Counted from the first letter of the stretch, positions 21,622 to 29,732 are shown. The stretch is DNA of 46,328 nucleotides from CAZYTO01 sp964650405 (GCA_964650405.1 CAZYTO010000010.1:1-46328), one strand, 5' to 3'. The notes: generated from the sequence alone by a model not told the origin. Translations and numbers: made by a program.

Positions 21622-21990
21622 TCACTTCGTCCCGAGCACGAACTGGTTGCCCTCGGAATCCTTGAAGATGGCCGAGGAGCCCCAGCTCTCCTCGCGGAGC
21701 TCCTGGGTGAACTCGACGCCCCTGGCCTTGAGGTCGTCGTACGTCCTGCGGATGTCGTCGCAGGTGAAGGAGATGCCGGTGAAGGACCCGACGCGGTCCT
21801 CGTGGCCCGGCGCGGTGAAGAGGGCGATCCCGGCGTCGTTGCCGCGGATTTTCAGCTCGATCCAGCGCTGGCCGGGGCCGAAGGGCTGGTCGGTGGCGAC
21901 CTTGAAGCCGAGCTTCTCGGTGAAGAAGGCCAGGGCGCGGTCCTGATCGTGAACGGGGACGCTGACGAATTTCACTTGCGTAATCATCAT
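21622..21990 (-). CDS. VOC (glyoxalase/bleomycin-resistance) superfamily protein
   Basis: The 122-residue product has the paired beta-alpha-beta modules of the VOC fold. These are KFVSVPVHDQDRALAFFTEKLGFKV, RWIELKIRGNDAGIALFTAP, GISFTCDDIRRTYDDLKARGVEF, and the closing SSAIFKDSEGNQFVLGTK. Family members bind a metal and act as lyases, dioxygenases or resistance proteins; small single-domain forms like this usually lack a known substrate. The ATGATG start at 21990 has a -10-like TACATT 6 nt upstream. It is divergent from a small wHTH regulator that may control it. Confidence 0.88.
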   Translation of the reverse strand: MMITQVKFVSVPVHDQDRALAFFTEKLGFKVATDQPFGPGQRWIELKIRGNDAGIALFTAPGHEDRVGSFTGISFTCDDIRRTYDDLKARGVEFTQELREESWGSSAIFKDSEGNQFVLGTK

Positions 21991-22002
21991 GCCGGCAATG
22001 TA
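21991..22002 (-). promoter_or_regulatory. -10-like TACATT, 6 nt before the VOC gene start
   Basis: Minus-strand TACATT (4/6 match) and a 6-nt GCCGGC spacer precede the ATG at 21990, consistent with leaderless transcription. Confidence 0.35.
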
Positions 22003-22039
22003 GGCGCAGGCGGCCCGGTTGTCCACGGTCCGTCTTTTT

Positions 22040-22063
22040 GCTATAGCATTGGTCACTATAGTG
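22040..22063. promoter_or_regulatory. Two CTATAG palindromes upstream of the wHTH gene (operator candidate)
   Basis: gctatagc (22040-22047) and cactatagtg (22054-22063) are perfect palindromes with a shared core, 15 bp centre to centre. The second ends exactly at the ATG at 22064. Position and symmetry suit autoregulation by the small wHTH protein and control of the divergent VOC gene. Confidence 0.5.
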
Positions 22064-22360
22064 ATGAAAACGCTACGCATCGACCGCTATGTCGTCGATT
22101 CGCTCATGGGCGACCTGACCGGTCACGACAAGACGCCCGCCGCCTTCATCGTCTATCTGTACCTCACCGCCAACGCCGCCGGCCGCAAGCGCAGCCTGCG
22201 CATCAGCCACCAGGGCATCGCCAACGACACGGGACTCTCCAAGAGCGCCGTGCAGGCCGCCCTGCGGCACCTGGCCCGGCGCAAGCTCGTCCGCTCCGAG
22301 CGCGAGAGCGTGACCGCGACGCCGGAGCACTTCGTGCTGCGGCCATGGGCGAGAAGGTGA
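22064..22360 (+). CDS. Small winged-helix DNA-binding protein
   Basis: The 98-residue product is little more than a winged-helix domain. It has TPAAFIVYLYLTANAAG, a recognition segment LRISHQGIANDTGLSKSAVQAALRHLARRKLV, and a wing ending in EHFVLRPWARR. This is the pattern of MarR/GntR-like or replication-initiator-type HTH regulators. No effector domain exists, so it may act alone on the two palindromes just upstream. The ATG at 22064 is chosen because homology starts there; no Shine-Dalgarno is visible. A repeat array starts at the stop codon. Confidence 0.8.
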   Translation: MKTLRIDRYVVDSLMGDLTGHDKTPAAFIVYLYLTANAAGRKRSLRISHQGIANDTGLSKSAVQAALRHLARRKLVRSERESVTATPEHFVLRPWARR

Positions 22361-22478
22361 GTCGCTTAATCGCTTAATCGCTTAATCGCTTATTCGCGGA
22401 CGAGCGGCGGACGGCGAGCGGCGAGCGGGCGACCAGCGATTAAGCGACTCAGCGATTAAGCGACTCAGCGATTAAGCG
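22361..22478. repeat. Hairpin of cgcttaat octamer repeats
   Basis: Left array gtcgcttaatcgcttaatcg... (22361-22397) faces gattaagcgactcagcgatt... (22431-22478) across a ~33-nt loop, between convergent genes. Its right end overlaps the end of thrC. The same unit builds 35115-35255. Confidence 0.9.
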
Positions 22479-23680
22479 TCTCCAATCGCCCGTTCGACCG
22501 CCTCCACCGCCGGGTCGATCTCCGTGATCTGTCCCTCCGACACGTTCTTCATCACGGCGTCGGTGTCTTTGAGCACGTGGCCGGTGAGGACGCAGGCGAT
22601 GCGATCGCCGTTGCGGATCACGCCCGCGGCGCGGAGCTTGCGGACGCCGGCCAGGGTGGTGGCGGAGGCGGGCTCGCAGCCGATACCCATGCGGTCGATG
22701 GTGCGCTTGGCGGCCATCAGCTCGTCGTCGGTGACCTGCTCGACGACGCCGTCAGTGCCTTCGATGGCGGTGACGGCCTTGTCCCAGCTCACGGGGTCGC
22801 CGATGCGGATGGCGCTGGCCACGGTCTCGGCCTGTACGCGGAAGCGCTCGGCGAAGTGTGTGCCGAAGCCCTGGAAGAAGGGATTGGCGCCGGCGGCCTG
22901 GATGGATGCGAGGCGCGGCAGGCGGTCGATCCAGCCGTAGCGCCGGGCCTCGAGGAGGGCCTTGCCGAACGCGCTCGTGTTGCCGAGGTTGCCGGCGGGA
23001 ACGACGATCCAGTCGGGCGGCTGCCACTCCAGGTCCTGCAGCAGCTCCCAGACAATCGTCTTCTGTCCTTCGATGCGGAAGGGATTGATGGAGTTGACGA
23101 GGTAGATGCCGAGGCGGTCGCACGCGGCGCGGACGAGCTGCATGGCCGCGTCGAAGTCGCCGCGCACCTGCAGCACCAGCGCGCCGTAAGCCAGGGTCTG
23201 GGCGAGCTTGCCGGCGGAGATCTTGCCGCTCGGCACGAAGACGATGGCCCGCAGTCCCGCCTGCGCCGCGTAGGCGGCCAGCGAAGCGCTGGTGTTGCCG
23301 GTCGACGCGCAGGCCACGGCCGTCGCGCCGAGGCGTTTGGCCTGGGTCATGGCCACGGTCATGCCGCGGTCCTTGAACGAGCCGGTCGGGTTCTCCCCTT
23401 CGTGCTTGAACCAGAGTCCGTCGCGCTCGTAGAGGCGCGTGCCTCCTTCGGGATGAGTGACGACGTCGCCGGGGTCGGCATCGAGCACCGCTTCGCGGAA
23501 GCGCCACACGCCGCTGGCGTCGATCGGGGCGCGGGCGCCACGGCGGGCGTCGAAGGTATCGCGGCCGGTGGTCATCGCATCGCGCTCGAGCGAGAGGAGG
23601 CTGCCGCAGTCGCACGTATAACGGACGATGTCGACGGGATAGCTGCGTTCACACGTAATGCACTGAAGGCGTTCGCTCAT
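22472..23680 (-). CDS. thrC: Threonine synthase
   Basis: The 402-residue PLP enzyme converts O-phosphohomoserine to threonine. It has an N-terminal zinc ribbon (Cys7, Cys10, Cys23, Cys25) as in many non-enteric threonine synthases. The PLP lysine motif ENPTGSFKDRG (Lys103) follows, then ACASTGNTSASLAAYAAQAG (phosphate/PLP binding) and PAGNLGNTSAF. The ATG at 23680 overlaps the TGA of thrB (ATGA), making the last two genes of the operon coupled. The longer upstream frame lies inside thrB. The stop codon is at the edge of a cgcttaat repeat. Confidence 0.96.
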   Translation of the reverse strand: MSERLQCITCERSYPVDIVRYTCDCGSLLSLERDAMTTGRDTFDARRGARAPIDASGVWRFREAVLDADPGDVVTHPEGGTRLYERDGLWFKHEGENPTGSFKDRGMTVAMTQAKRLGATAVACASTGNTSASLAAYAAQAGLRAIVFVPSGKISAGKLAQTLAYGALVLQVRGDFDAAMQLVRAACDRLGIYLVNSINPFRIEGQKTIVWELLQDLEWQPPDWIVVPAGNLGNTSAFGKALLEARRYGWIDRLPRLASIQAAGANPFFQGFGTHFAERFRVQAETVASAIRIGDPVSWDKAVTAIEGTDGVVEQVTDDELMAAKRTIDRMGIGCEPASATTLAGVRKLRAAGVIRNGDRIACVLTGHVLKDTDAVMKNVSEGQITEIDPAVEAVERAIGDA

Positions 23681-24591
23681 GCCCGGCGCACTCCCTGCTG
23701 GGCGATCGGGGCGACGTGGACGTCGCTGGCGATGTCGTCGAACGCTTCCAGCATCGCGGCGGCGATCCGGTTCACGTCGTCCTTCGCGGCGATGGCGAAG
23801 ATGGTCGGGCCGGAGCCGCTGATGGAACAGCCGAAGGCGCCGGAGTCGATGGCGGCCTGCTTGACGTCGTAGAAGTGGGGGATGAGCGGCGAGCGCCGCG
23901 GCTCGGCATAGCGGTCGTCGAGCGAACGGCGGAGGAGCGCCCCGTCGCCGGTGGCGAAGGCGTGGACCATGGCGGCGACGTTGGCCATCTGAGGGATCCA
24001 CTCGCGGCGCGGCCATTCCATGGGCAGGATGGCCCGGGCGGGCTTGGTCTCGACGCGGACGTGCGGGGGGACGAGAGCGATGTGCCAGTCGTCGCGGATG
24101 GGGAGCTTGATGACGTCGATGGGATGGGCGAGGCGCGAGAGCACGAGACCGCCGAGGGTGATGGGGGCGATGTTGTCGAGGTGGCGCCCGGACGCGTGCA
24201 TCTCGCCGGCCAGCGCGGCCTCGATGGTCAGCGTCGGTGCGGGCTCCACGCCCGTGGCCAGGGCCGCAGCGTACGCACCGGCCACGCTGCTGGCGGCGCT
24301 CCCGCCCAGCCCGCCCGCCACGGGCAGGCCCTTGTCGATGGAGATGGCCACACCCTGGTCGCGCCCCAGGAGGCGCAGCATGGCGTGGGCGGCGATGTTG
24401 ACGACGTTCTGGGCCGGATCGAGTGGAACGATCGCCGCGTCGCGTCCCTGCACGACGACGGGTGCATCACGGCCGTCGATCAACTCCAGCGTGACCGTGT
24501 CCCCGATGCGATCGACCGCCAGCCCGAGGATGTCGAAGCCGGGTCCGACATTGCCGATGGAGCCGGGGGCGAAGACGGTGGCGCGGGTCAT
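23677..24591 (-). CDS. thrB: Homoserine kinase (GHMP family)
   Basis: The 304-residue product has the GHMP kinase signatures: ATVFAPGSIGNVGPGFDILG at the start, the ATP-binding loop PVAGGLGGSAASSVAGAYAA (~90-110), and the C-terminal GCSISGSGPTIFAI. It phosphorylates homoserine for threonine synthase. The order aspartokinase/homoserine dehydrogenase - homoserine kinase - threonine synthase equals thrABC. The ATG at 24591 is preceded by GAAGGTG, which belongs to the agggcga repeat in the 52-nt gap, so a repeat may supply the ribosome-binding site. Confidence 0.96.
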   Translation of the reverse strand: MTRATVFAPGSIGNVGPGFDILGLAVDRIGDTVTLELIDGRDAPVVVQGRDAAIVPLDPAQNVVNIAAHAMLRLLGRDQGVAISIDKGLPVAGGLGGSAASSVAGAYAAALATGVEPAPTLTIEAALAGEMHASGRHLDNIAPITLGGLVLSRLAHPIDVIKLPIRDDWHIALVPPHVRVETKPARAILPMEWPRREWIPQMANVAAMVHAFATGDGALLRRSLDDRYAEPRRSPLIPHFYDVKQAAIDSGAFGCSISGSGPTIFAIAAKDDVNRIAAAMLEAFDDIASDVHVAPIAQQGVRRA

Positions 24592-24596
24592 ACGAA

Positions 24597-24641
24597 TGGC
24601 ACCTTCGCCCTTCGTCCTTCGCCCTTCGCCCTCGAGCCCGT
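24597..24641. repeat. agggcga heptamer repeats inside the thr operon
   Basis: About four imperfect copies (minus-strand gggcgaagg / ggacgaagg) occupy most of the thrA-thrB gap and contribute the GAAGG before the thrB start. Confidence 0.75.
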
Positions 24642-24643
24642 CC

Positions 24644-27229
24644 TCACCGCCGTCCCCTCCTCCGCTCCGCAATGGTGATCGCCACGATGTCGTTCAGCAC
24701 GCCGGCGGCGGTCACATCGGCGCCGGCGCCGGGTCCGGTGACGACGAGCGGGTTGGTCTTGTAGCGCTTGGAGTAGATGGCCACCTGGTTGGCGGTACCG
24801 CGGAGGCTGCCCATGGGCGAGTTGCGGTCGACGGCTTCGATGCCGACGCGGATGCCGCGTTTGTCGATCTTGGCCACGTAGCGGAGGACGGCGTTCTTCT
24901 TCGCCGCGGCGGCGACGCGCGCGGCGAAGTCGCCGTTCAGGCGGGTGAGGTTCTCTACAAATATGGCCGGGTCGGCGCTGTCGACGTCGGGGCCGAAGAG
25001 CGGCTGGACGTCGATCTCGTCGAAGTTCACGCGACGGCCGAGCGTGCGGGCCAGGATGAGCGCCTTGCGGGCCACGTCGGTGCCGGAGAGGTCGTCGCGG
25101 GGATCGGGCTCCGTGTAGCCGAGCTTCCACGCCTCGCGCACGGCGTCGGCGAACGAGCGGCCGTCCTCGAGGGCGGTCATGAGGAAGCCCAGCGTGCCGG
25201 AGAAGCAGCCGAGGATGGTATCGACGCGGTCGCCGGCCTCGTTGAGCTTGGCCAGCGTGTCGAGCACGGGCAGCCCGGCGCCGGCGGTCGCTTCGTAGCG
25301 GACGGACAGGCCGCGCTCTCGGGCCGTCTCCATCAGGCGGTCGTACTCCATCTGCGGCACGGCCAGTGGCTTCTTGTTCGCCGTGACGACGTGGAAGCCG
25401 TGCTCCAGGGCCTCCTGCAGCAGCGGCGCGCTCTCTTCCGAGGTGAGATCGACGAGGATGGGGCGATACGACGGCAGGAGCCACAACTCCTCGCGCATCA
25501 TCTTCTGCAGCTCTTTGAGGGAGAGCGGCGAACCGCCCTCGAAGAGCTTGCCGCCCGAGGCCTTGTGCCGGGCCACGCGTTGCAGGGCAGGCGGCGTGAA
25601 GCCGTGCTCCTCGATGCGGACGCCGGAACGGTCGGCGATGGCCACGACCTTCAGATTGACGCCGAGCTCGCGGCGCAGGAGCTTCTCTTGTGCGATGAGC
25701 TGGGCGGCCAGGGCGCGGCCGATCTGGCCGAAGCCGAGAAGGGTCAGCTTCGATTCGCGGCCGGTTGTGTCGGCCAGCGGCCGTACCTTCTCCAGTTGAT
25801 ATTCGTTGTGCAGGGCCAGGAGCGCCTTCGTAGCGTCGCTCTCGGCCACAGCCACTGTGATGTTGAGCTCCGAGGAGCCCTGGGCGATGGCAACGACGTT
25901 CACGCGCTCGCCGGCCAGCGCCGAGAACGTGCGCGCGGCGATGCCGGGGCGCCCGGCCATGCCCAGGCCGACCACGGCGATGAGGGCGATCTTCGTCTCC
26001 GCGTCGATACGGTCGATGAGCTTCATCTTCCGCTCGAGCGCGAAAGCATTCTCCAGCGCCGCCACGGCGTGCTTCGCCTCGGCATCAGGAATGACGAAGC
26101 AGATGCTGGCTTCGCTCGAGGCCTGGCTGATCATGGTCACGGAGTGGCCGGCGGCGGAGAGGGCGGTGAAGGCGCGGCCGGCCACGCCGGGCACGCCCAT
26201 CATGCCGCCGCCTTCGATGGCCACGAGGGCCTGTTTGTGGATGGCCGTGAGGGCGCGAACGGGATACTCGCCGGGTTTCACGTCAGCGGCGATGCGCGTC
26301 CCGGCACCGTCGCGAAACGTGTTGCGCACGTGCAGCGGGATCTTCCGGTCCGCGAGCGGGATCATCGTGCGCGGGTGGAGGACCTTGGCGCCGTAGTAGG
26401 CCAGCTCGGCCGCTTCGCGATAGTGCAGTTCGGGCAGCACGCGTGCCGCGGGGACGCTCTTCGGGTCGGCGGTCATGAGGCCGTCCACTTCCTTGTAGAG
26501 CGTGAGCCGTGAGGCGCCGACGGCGCGGGCGGCGATGGCGGCGGAGAAATCGGAGCCGCCGCGTCCGAGCGTGACCACCTCGCCGGCCGGTCCGCGGCCG
26601 AGGTAGCCGGGGAGGATGACCACGGCCCGGCGCTCGAGCAGGGGGAGGATCAGCTTCTTCGCGGCGCGCTCGCACTTCGCGAAATCGGGCCAGAGACTGC
26701 CGAGGCGTTGCTCGGTGTGGATGATCTCGGTGGCGTCGATGTACTCCGTGTCGATGCCCTCGGTCTTCGCGAAGGAGGAGAAGATCGTGGCCAGCAGCCG
26801 TTCGCCGCGCGCCACGACGGCGTCCTGCGCGCGGGGCGTGAGCTCGCGCAGCACGGCGATGGAATCCGTCATCGCGCGCAGCTCGCCCGCCGACAGCTCG
26901 ATGGCGGCGTGGAGGTCGGTCAATCCCGCCCGGCTCCGCCTCGTGCGACGGACAGGCTCGGTTTCGCTCCACAACTCGTGGACGAGCGTGGCGTGGCGGT
27001 CGTGAAAGGTGCGTGCGGCCTCGATGCAGGCATCGCGATCGCCGCGCAGCGCCGACTGGGCCGAGCCGAGGAGCAGGTCGGTAATGCCGTTCATCGCGGA
27101 GACGATGACCACCAGGCGCGACTTCGCTGCACGCACGTGGGCCACCGCGGTACGCACCGCATCCGCGCTGCCGACGGCCACGCCGCCGAACTTGAAGACC
27201 TCGACTTCCTTCGACGCTTCTTTCGACAT
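24644..27229 (-). CDS. thrA: Bifunctional aspartokinase / homoserine dehydrogenase
   Basis: The 861-residue fusion catalyses the first and third steps from aspartate to threonine. Residues ~9-285 are the aspartokinase (VFKFGGVAVGSAD; LGRGGSDFSAAIAA; LYKEVDGLMTADP). About 310-460 holds two ACT-type regulatory domains (including GVAGRAFTALSAAGHSVTMIS and GIAARTFSALAGERVNVVAIA), the usual site of threonine feedback. From ~495 to the end is homoserine dehydrogenase, with Rossmann motif LGFGQIGRA (499-504), VTANKKPLA and the TEPDPRDDLSGTDVARK signature. The ATG at 27229 lies at the homology boundary. A TATACT -10 sits ~30 nt upstream and no attenuator peptide is evident. Confidence 0.96.
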   Translation of the reverse strand: MSKEASKEVEVFKFGGVAVGSADAVRTAVAHVRAAKSRLVVIVSAMNGITDLLLGSAQSALRGDRDACIEAARTFHDRHATLVHELWSETEPVRRTRRSRAGLTDLHAAIELSAGELRAMTDSIAVLRELTPRAQDAVVARGERLLATIFSSFAKTEGIDTEYIDATEIIHTEQRLGSLWPDFAKCERAAKKLILPLLERRAVVILPGYLGRGPAGEVVTLGRGGSDFSAAIAARAVGASRLTLYKEVDGLMTADPKSVPAARVLPELHYREAAELAYYGAKVLHPRTMIPLADRKIPLHVRNTFRDGAGTRIAADVKPGEYPVRALTAIHKQALVAIEGGGMMGVPGVAGRAFTALSAAGHSVTMISQASSEASICFVIPDAEAKHAVAALENAFALERKMKLIDRIDAETKIALIAVVGLGMAGRPGIAARTFSALAGERVNVVAIAQGSSELNITVAVAESDATKALLALHNEYQLEKVRPLADTTGRESKLTLLGFGQIGRALAAQLIAQEKLLRRELGVNLKVVAIADRSGVRIEEHGFTPPALQRVARHKASGGKLFEGGSPLSLKELQKMMREELWLLPSYRPILVDLTSEESAPLLQEALEHGFHVVTANKKPLAVPQMEYDRLMETARERGLSVRYEATAGAGLPVLDTLAKLNEAGDRVDTILGCFSGTLGFLMTALEDGRSFADAVREAWKLGYTEPDPRDDLSGTDVARKALILARTLGRRVNFDEIDVQPLFGPDVDSADPAIFVENLTRLNGDFAARVAAAAKKNAVLRYVAKIDKRGIRVGIEAVDRNSPMGSLRGTANQVAIYSKRYKTNPLVVTGPGAGADVTAAGVLNDIVAITIAERRRGRR

Positions 27230-27258
27230 CGTTCTGATGAGTCTGATGGAAGCGGCGA

Positions 27259-27264
27259 AGTATA
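27259..27264 (-). promoter_or_regulatory. -10 element TATACT of the threonine operon
   Basis: TATACT (5/6 match) on the minus strand lies 29 nt before the thrA ATG. The upstream DNA is the ttcgttg repeat, so the -35 is not clear. Confidence 0.45.
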
Positions 27265-27267
27265 CGC

Positions 27268-27350
27268 TCGCTGTTCGTTGTTCGTTGTTCGTTGTTCGTG
27301 GTTCGTTGTTCGGGTTCGACACAGTTCACGAACAACGAACAACGAACACC
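27268..27350. repeat. Hairpin of ttcgttg heptamer repeats
   Basis: Left array tgttcgttgttcgttgttcg... (27268-27312) faces cacgaacaacgaacaacgaa... (27326-27350) across a short loop. It occupies the promoter zone between thrA and the G3E GTPase gene. Confidence 0.9.
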
Positions 27351-27358
27351 GACCGCGC

Positions 27359-27370
27359 TACAATTTTCGG
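27359..27370 (+). promoter_or_regulatory. -10 element TACAAT before the G3E GTPase gene
   Basis: TACAAT (5/6 match) is followed by 6 nt (tttcgg) and then ATC at 27371. The identical hexamer and spacing precede the response regulator start at 41271. Confidence 0.45.
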
Positions 27371-28408
27371 ATCGCAATCTCGGACCGGTCGACTCGCGCG
27401 CGCGTCGCGTTCGTGGGCGGCTTCCTTGCCGCCGGGAAAACGACTGCCATCGCGGCCGCGGCCCGGGTGCTCACGGCGCGCGGACTGCGGGTCGGGGCCA
27501 TCACCAACGATCAGGCCATGGGGCTCGTCGATACAGCCACGCTGGCCGGTGCGGGCGTCCAGGTGGCGGAAGTGGCCGGCGGCTGCTTCTGCTGCCGCTT
27601 CTCCGACCTGGTCGAAGCGGCCGACGGGATCCTGGCGCAGTCGCCGGACGTGCTCTTCTGCGAGGCGGTGGGAAGCTGCACCGATCTCGTAGCGACCGTG
27701 GCCGAACCGTTCGCCGGCTTCTACGGCGATGCCATCGAGCTGGCGCCGGTCTCGATCTTCGTCGATCCGCTGCAGTTCGCGGCGCGCGCCGACGACGACG
27801 TCGGCTATCTCTACGGGCAGCAGATCGCCGAGGCCGATCTGGTCGTGGTCAACAAGTGCGATCGCACGACCGTCGCGCAGCGGGCGGGCGTCCTGGCCGC
27901 CTGCGGCGACCGGCCGCACATCGAGATCGCGGCCCTGACCGGCGCGGGCATCGACGACTGGCTCGCCCACCTCGGACGCGGCGCGTCGTGCGAGCATCCG
28001 TTGCGCGCGCTCGACTACGACCGTTATGCGCATGGCGAAGCGCTGCTGGCCTGGCTCAATGCCACGGCCACGATCGCCACGCCGCATGTGCCGCGGGCCG
28101 TGGCCGAGCGGCTCATCGCCCGGCTGGCCACGCCCGGACTGGCGCACGTGAAGCTGACCGTCGGCGGCGTGCGCGCGCACGCCACGTCGTCGGAGCCGCC
28201 GGTGGTCATCGACGACACGGCCGCGGAGAGCGTTCTGCATTCGACCATCACCATCAACGCGCGGGTGCGCGGCAATGCCAATGCCCTGCGTGACGTGGTC
28301 CGCGACGCGCTCCACGTCGTCCACGCGCACATCGACTCGATCCAGGCCTTCCATCCCGAGTATCCGCACCCGGAGAACCCGAACCCTTACCTCGGGGCCC
28401 ACGCGTGA
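27371..28408 (+). CDS. G3E family (CobW/UreG-like) P-loop GTPase, first gene of the lipid locus; start uncertain
   Basis: The product (~345 residues) has Walker A GGFLAAGKTT, the G3E metal motif CFCC (GGCFCCRFSDL) and the base-recognition NKCD. G3E GTPases load metals (Zn, Ni, Co, Fe) into partner enzymes, so it may metallate the diiron or radical SAM protein encoded downstream. The start is a problem: the first beta strand (ARVAFVGG) requires a start near 27371-27400, but no ATG, GTG or TTG occurs in frame there. ATC at 27371 is the best-placed codon, at the predicted transcription start. The nearest alternatives are a TTG at 27278 inside the ttcgttg repeat and a GTG at 27413 that would cut the strand. 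The stop overlaps the next GTG start (GTGA). Confidence 0.8.
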   Translation: MAISDRSTRARVAFVGGFLAAGKTTAIAAAARVLTARGLRVGAITNDQAMGLVDTATLAGAGVQVAEVAGGCFCCRFSDLVEAADGILAQSPDVLFCEAVGSCTDLVATVAEPFAGFYGDAIELAPVSIFVDPLQFAARADDDVGYLYGQQIAEADLVVVNKCDRTTVAQRAGVLAACGDRPHIEIAALTGAGIDDWLAHLGRGASCEHPLRALDYDRYAHGEALLAWLNATATIATPHVPRAVAERLIARLATPGLAHVKLTVGGVRAHATSSEPPVVIDDTAAESVLHSTITINARVRGNANALRDVVRDALHVVHAHIDSIQAFHPEYPHPENPNPYLGAHA

Positions 28409-28755
28409 TCGGACCGGCGGCAGCGCGCTTGCTGCTCGCCGGCTCCCTTGTCCCGTTTCTCTGGTACGCCATCCGCGATCAGGTGCTGCACGTCACCGTG
28501 CGGAAGGTCTCCGTCACCGAGAACATCATCCACGCGCTGCTGGCCGTGCTGCTGACGATCGTCATCGGCCGGGCCTTTCTCTTTCACACGAAGTGGGTGG
28601 CCGTGGCCCTGCTGCTCTTCGTGGCCACAGGATCCTTCGACGAATACGTCTTCCACCGTCGCATCCCCGAGTCCGAGCACGACGTGCACGCCAAGGAGCA
28701 CTTCGCGCTGCTCTTCTTCGTGGCCGTCTTCGCGGCCATCGTCTGGGTGAGGTGA
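28405..28755 (+). CDS. Small polytopic membrane protein
   Basis: The 116-residue product has about four hydrophobic segments. A polar loop rich in His and acids (SFDEYVFHRRIPESEHDVHAKEH) lies between the third and last helix. The family is unknown to me. The His/Asp/Glu loop could bind a metal at the membrane face, which would fit the upstream metallochaperone-like GTPase; this is inference. The GTG start shares its GTGA with the stop of the GTPase gene, and the Lgt-like gene starts 2 nt after its stop. It is clearly part of the same coupled operon. Confidence 0.75.
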   Translation: MIGPAAARLLLAGSLVPFLWYAIRDQVLHVTVRKVSVTENIIHALLAVLLTIVIGRAFLFHTKWVAVALLLFVATGSFDEYVFHRRIPESEHDVHAKEHFALLFFVAVFAAIVWVR

Positions 28756-28757
28756 AC

Positions 28758-29522
28758 ATGGCTGAGGCATTTCCCATCCGCTACGCGATCCCTGTGCTGA
28801 CGGGCCTGATCCTGCTGGCCGTCTATCCGGTGGCGAAGCATCTCGGCTCCGGCGAGAAGCGCCGCTACTACACGCTGCAGGGCATCACGCTCCTCGGCGC
28901 GTTGCTGGGCGCGAAACTGGTCGTCTTGATGGGCGACCGCTTCTGGCCCGTCGTGCCGATGAGCTTCCTCCAGGCGCTCGGTGCGGGGCGGTCGATCGTC
29001 GGCGGGCTGCTGTTCGGCTTTCTCACCGCCGAGGCGGTGAAGCCGCTCATGGGCTACACGCTGCCGCCGAATGACCGGTTCGCGGCGCTGCTGCCGTTCT
29101 CGCTGGCCATCGGCCGCGTAGGCTGCTTCCTCCAGGGCTGCTGCCTCGGCACGCCGCACAAGGGACTGCTCAGCGTTACCTACGCGGATGGTATTCCGCG
29201 CTATCCGGCGCAACTGTTCGAGGCGGGATTCGACGTCCTGGCCGGCCTTGTGTTCGTGCAGCTCGTGCGGCGCCGCCTGCTGCGCGGCCACGTCTTCGCC
29301 GTCTTCCTCGTCGCGTACGGCGTGTACCGCTTCTTCAGTGAGTTCATCCGCGTCACGCCGCGCGTCTTCGGGCCGTACTCCGTCTACCAGGGTTTCTGCA
29401 TCGTCATGATCGCCACGGGAGCAATCGCGCTCTACGTGCGCCGTGGAAGCTTCGACGGCAGTCCAGCAGCAGCCGGATCCGCCAACAAAGCCGCGGTCGC
29501 ACCCGAGCCGGCGGCCGGGTAA
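28758..29522 (+). CDS. Lgt-like (prolipoprotein diacylglyceryl transferase family) membrane protein
   Basis: The 254-residue polytopic protein aligns with Lgt landmarks: the signature GRVGCFLQGCCLG (119-131) for the usual GRIGNFINGELWG, RYPAQLFEA for HPSQLYEA, and YRFFSEFIRV for RFLIEFFRE. The Lgt signature Asn is Cys123, and Cys128/Cys129 are added. Canonical Lgt moves diacylglyceryl from phosphatidylglycerol to a lipobox Cys. This Cys-rich variant probably has a different acceptor or job. The context (radical SAM, diiron protein, acyl-chain enzymes) suggests handling of a glycerolipid. The ATG at 28758 is preceded by GAGGTG. A Pro/Ala-rich tail follows the last helix. Confidence 0.82.
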   Translation: MAEAFPIRYAIPVLTGLILLAVYPVAKHLGSGEKRRYYTLQGITLLGALLGAKLVVLMGDRFWPVVPMSFLQALGAGRSIVGGLLFGFLTAEAVKPLMGYTLPPNDRFAALLPFSLAIGRVGCFLQGCCLGTPHKGLLSVTYADGIPRYPAQLFEAGFDVLAGLVFVQLVRRRLLRGHVFAVFLVAYGVYRFFSEFIRVTPRVFGPYSVYQGFCIVMIATGAIALYVRRGSFDGSPAAAGSANKAAVAPEPAAG

Positions 29523-29540
29523 GCGAAGAGGAGTCAACGA

Positions 29541-29732
29541 ATGGGAGCTCAGACGACAGGACCCAATCAGCCCCAATCGCAACCGCAAGGACCCCAGAGC
29601 CGGCCGCCGGACGCAGGCCGGGGCCGAGGCACAAAGGTTCTCAACTGCCTGGCCGTCGGCTTGCTCATTGCCATCGGGATCTTCGTCGTACTGGGGCTGC
29701 TCATCTATGCCGCCTGCGGGGGTTTCAAGTGA
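29541..29732 (+). CDS. Small single-pass membrane protein
   Basis: The 63-residue product has a Gln/Pro/Gly-rich N terminus (~30 residues, basic towards the membrane) and one transmembrane helix (NCLAVGLLIAIGIFVVLGLL) ending in AACGGFK. It has a good Shine-Dalgarno (AGAGGAG) 7 nt before the ATG. Its TGA overlaps the GTG of the ferritin-like gene (GTGA), so it belongs to the operon. It could be an assembly factor or anchor for the neighbouring enzymes. No homology is recognised. Confidence 0.7.
   Translation: MGAQTTGPNQPQSQPQGPQSRPPDAGRGRGTKVLNCLAVGLLIAIGIFVVLGLLIYAACGGFK

Noticed and set aside
27230..27370. Threonine attenuator upstream of thrA
   Set aside because: No short leader peptide rich in Thr/Ile codons or terminator/antiterminator pair is seen; the region is filled by a heptamer hairpin.
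28758..29522. Housekeeping prolipoprotein diacylglyceryl transferase (lgt)
   Set aside because: The signature Asn is replaced by Cys and two more Cys are present, and the gene is embedded in a metal-enzyme operon. Kept only as Lgt-like.
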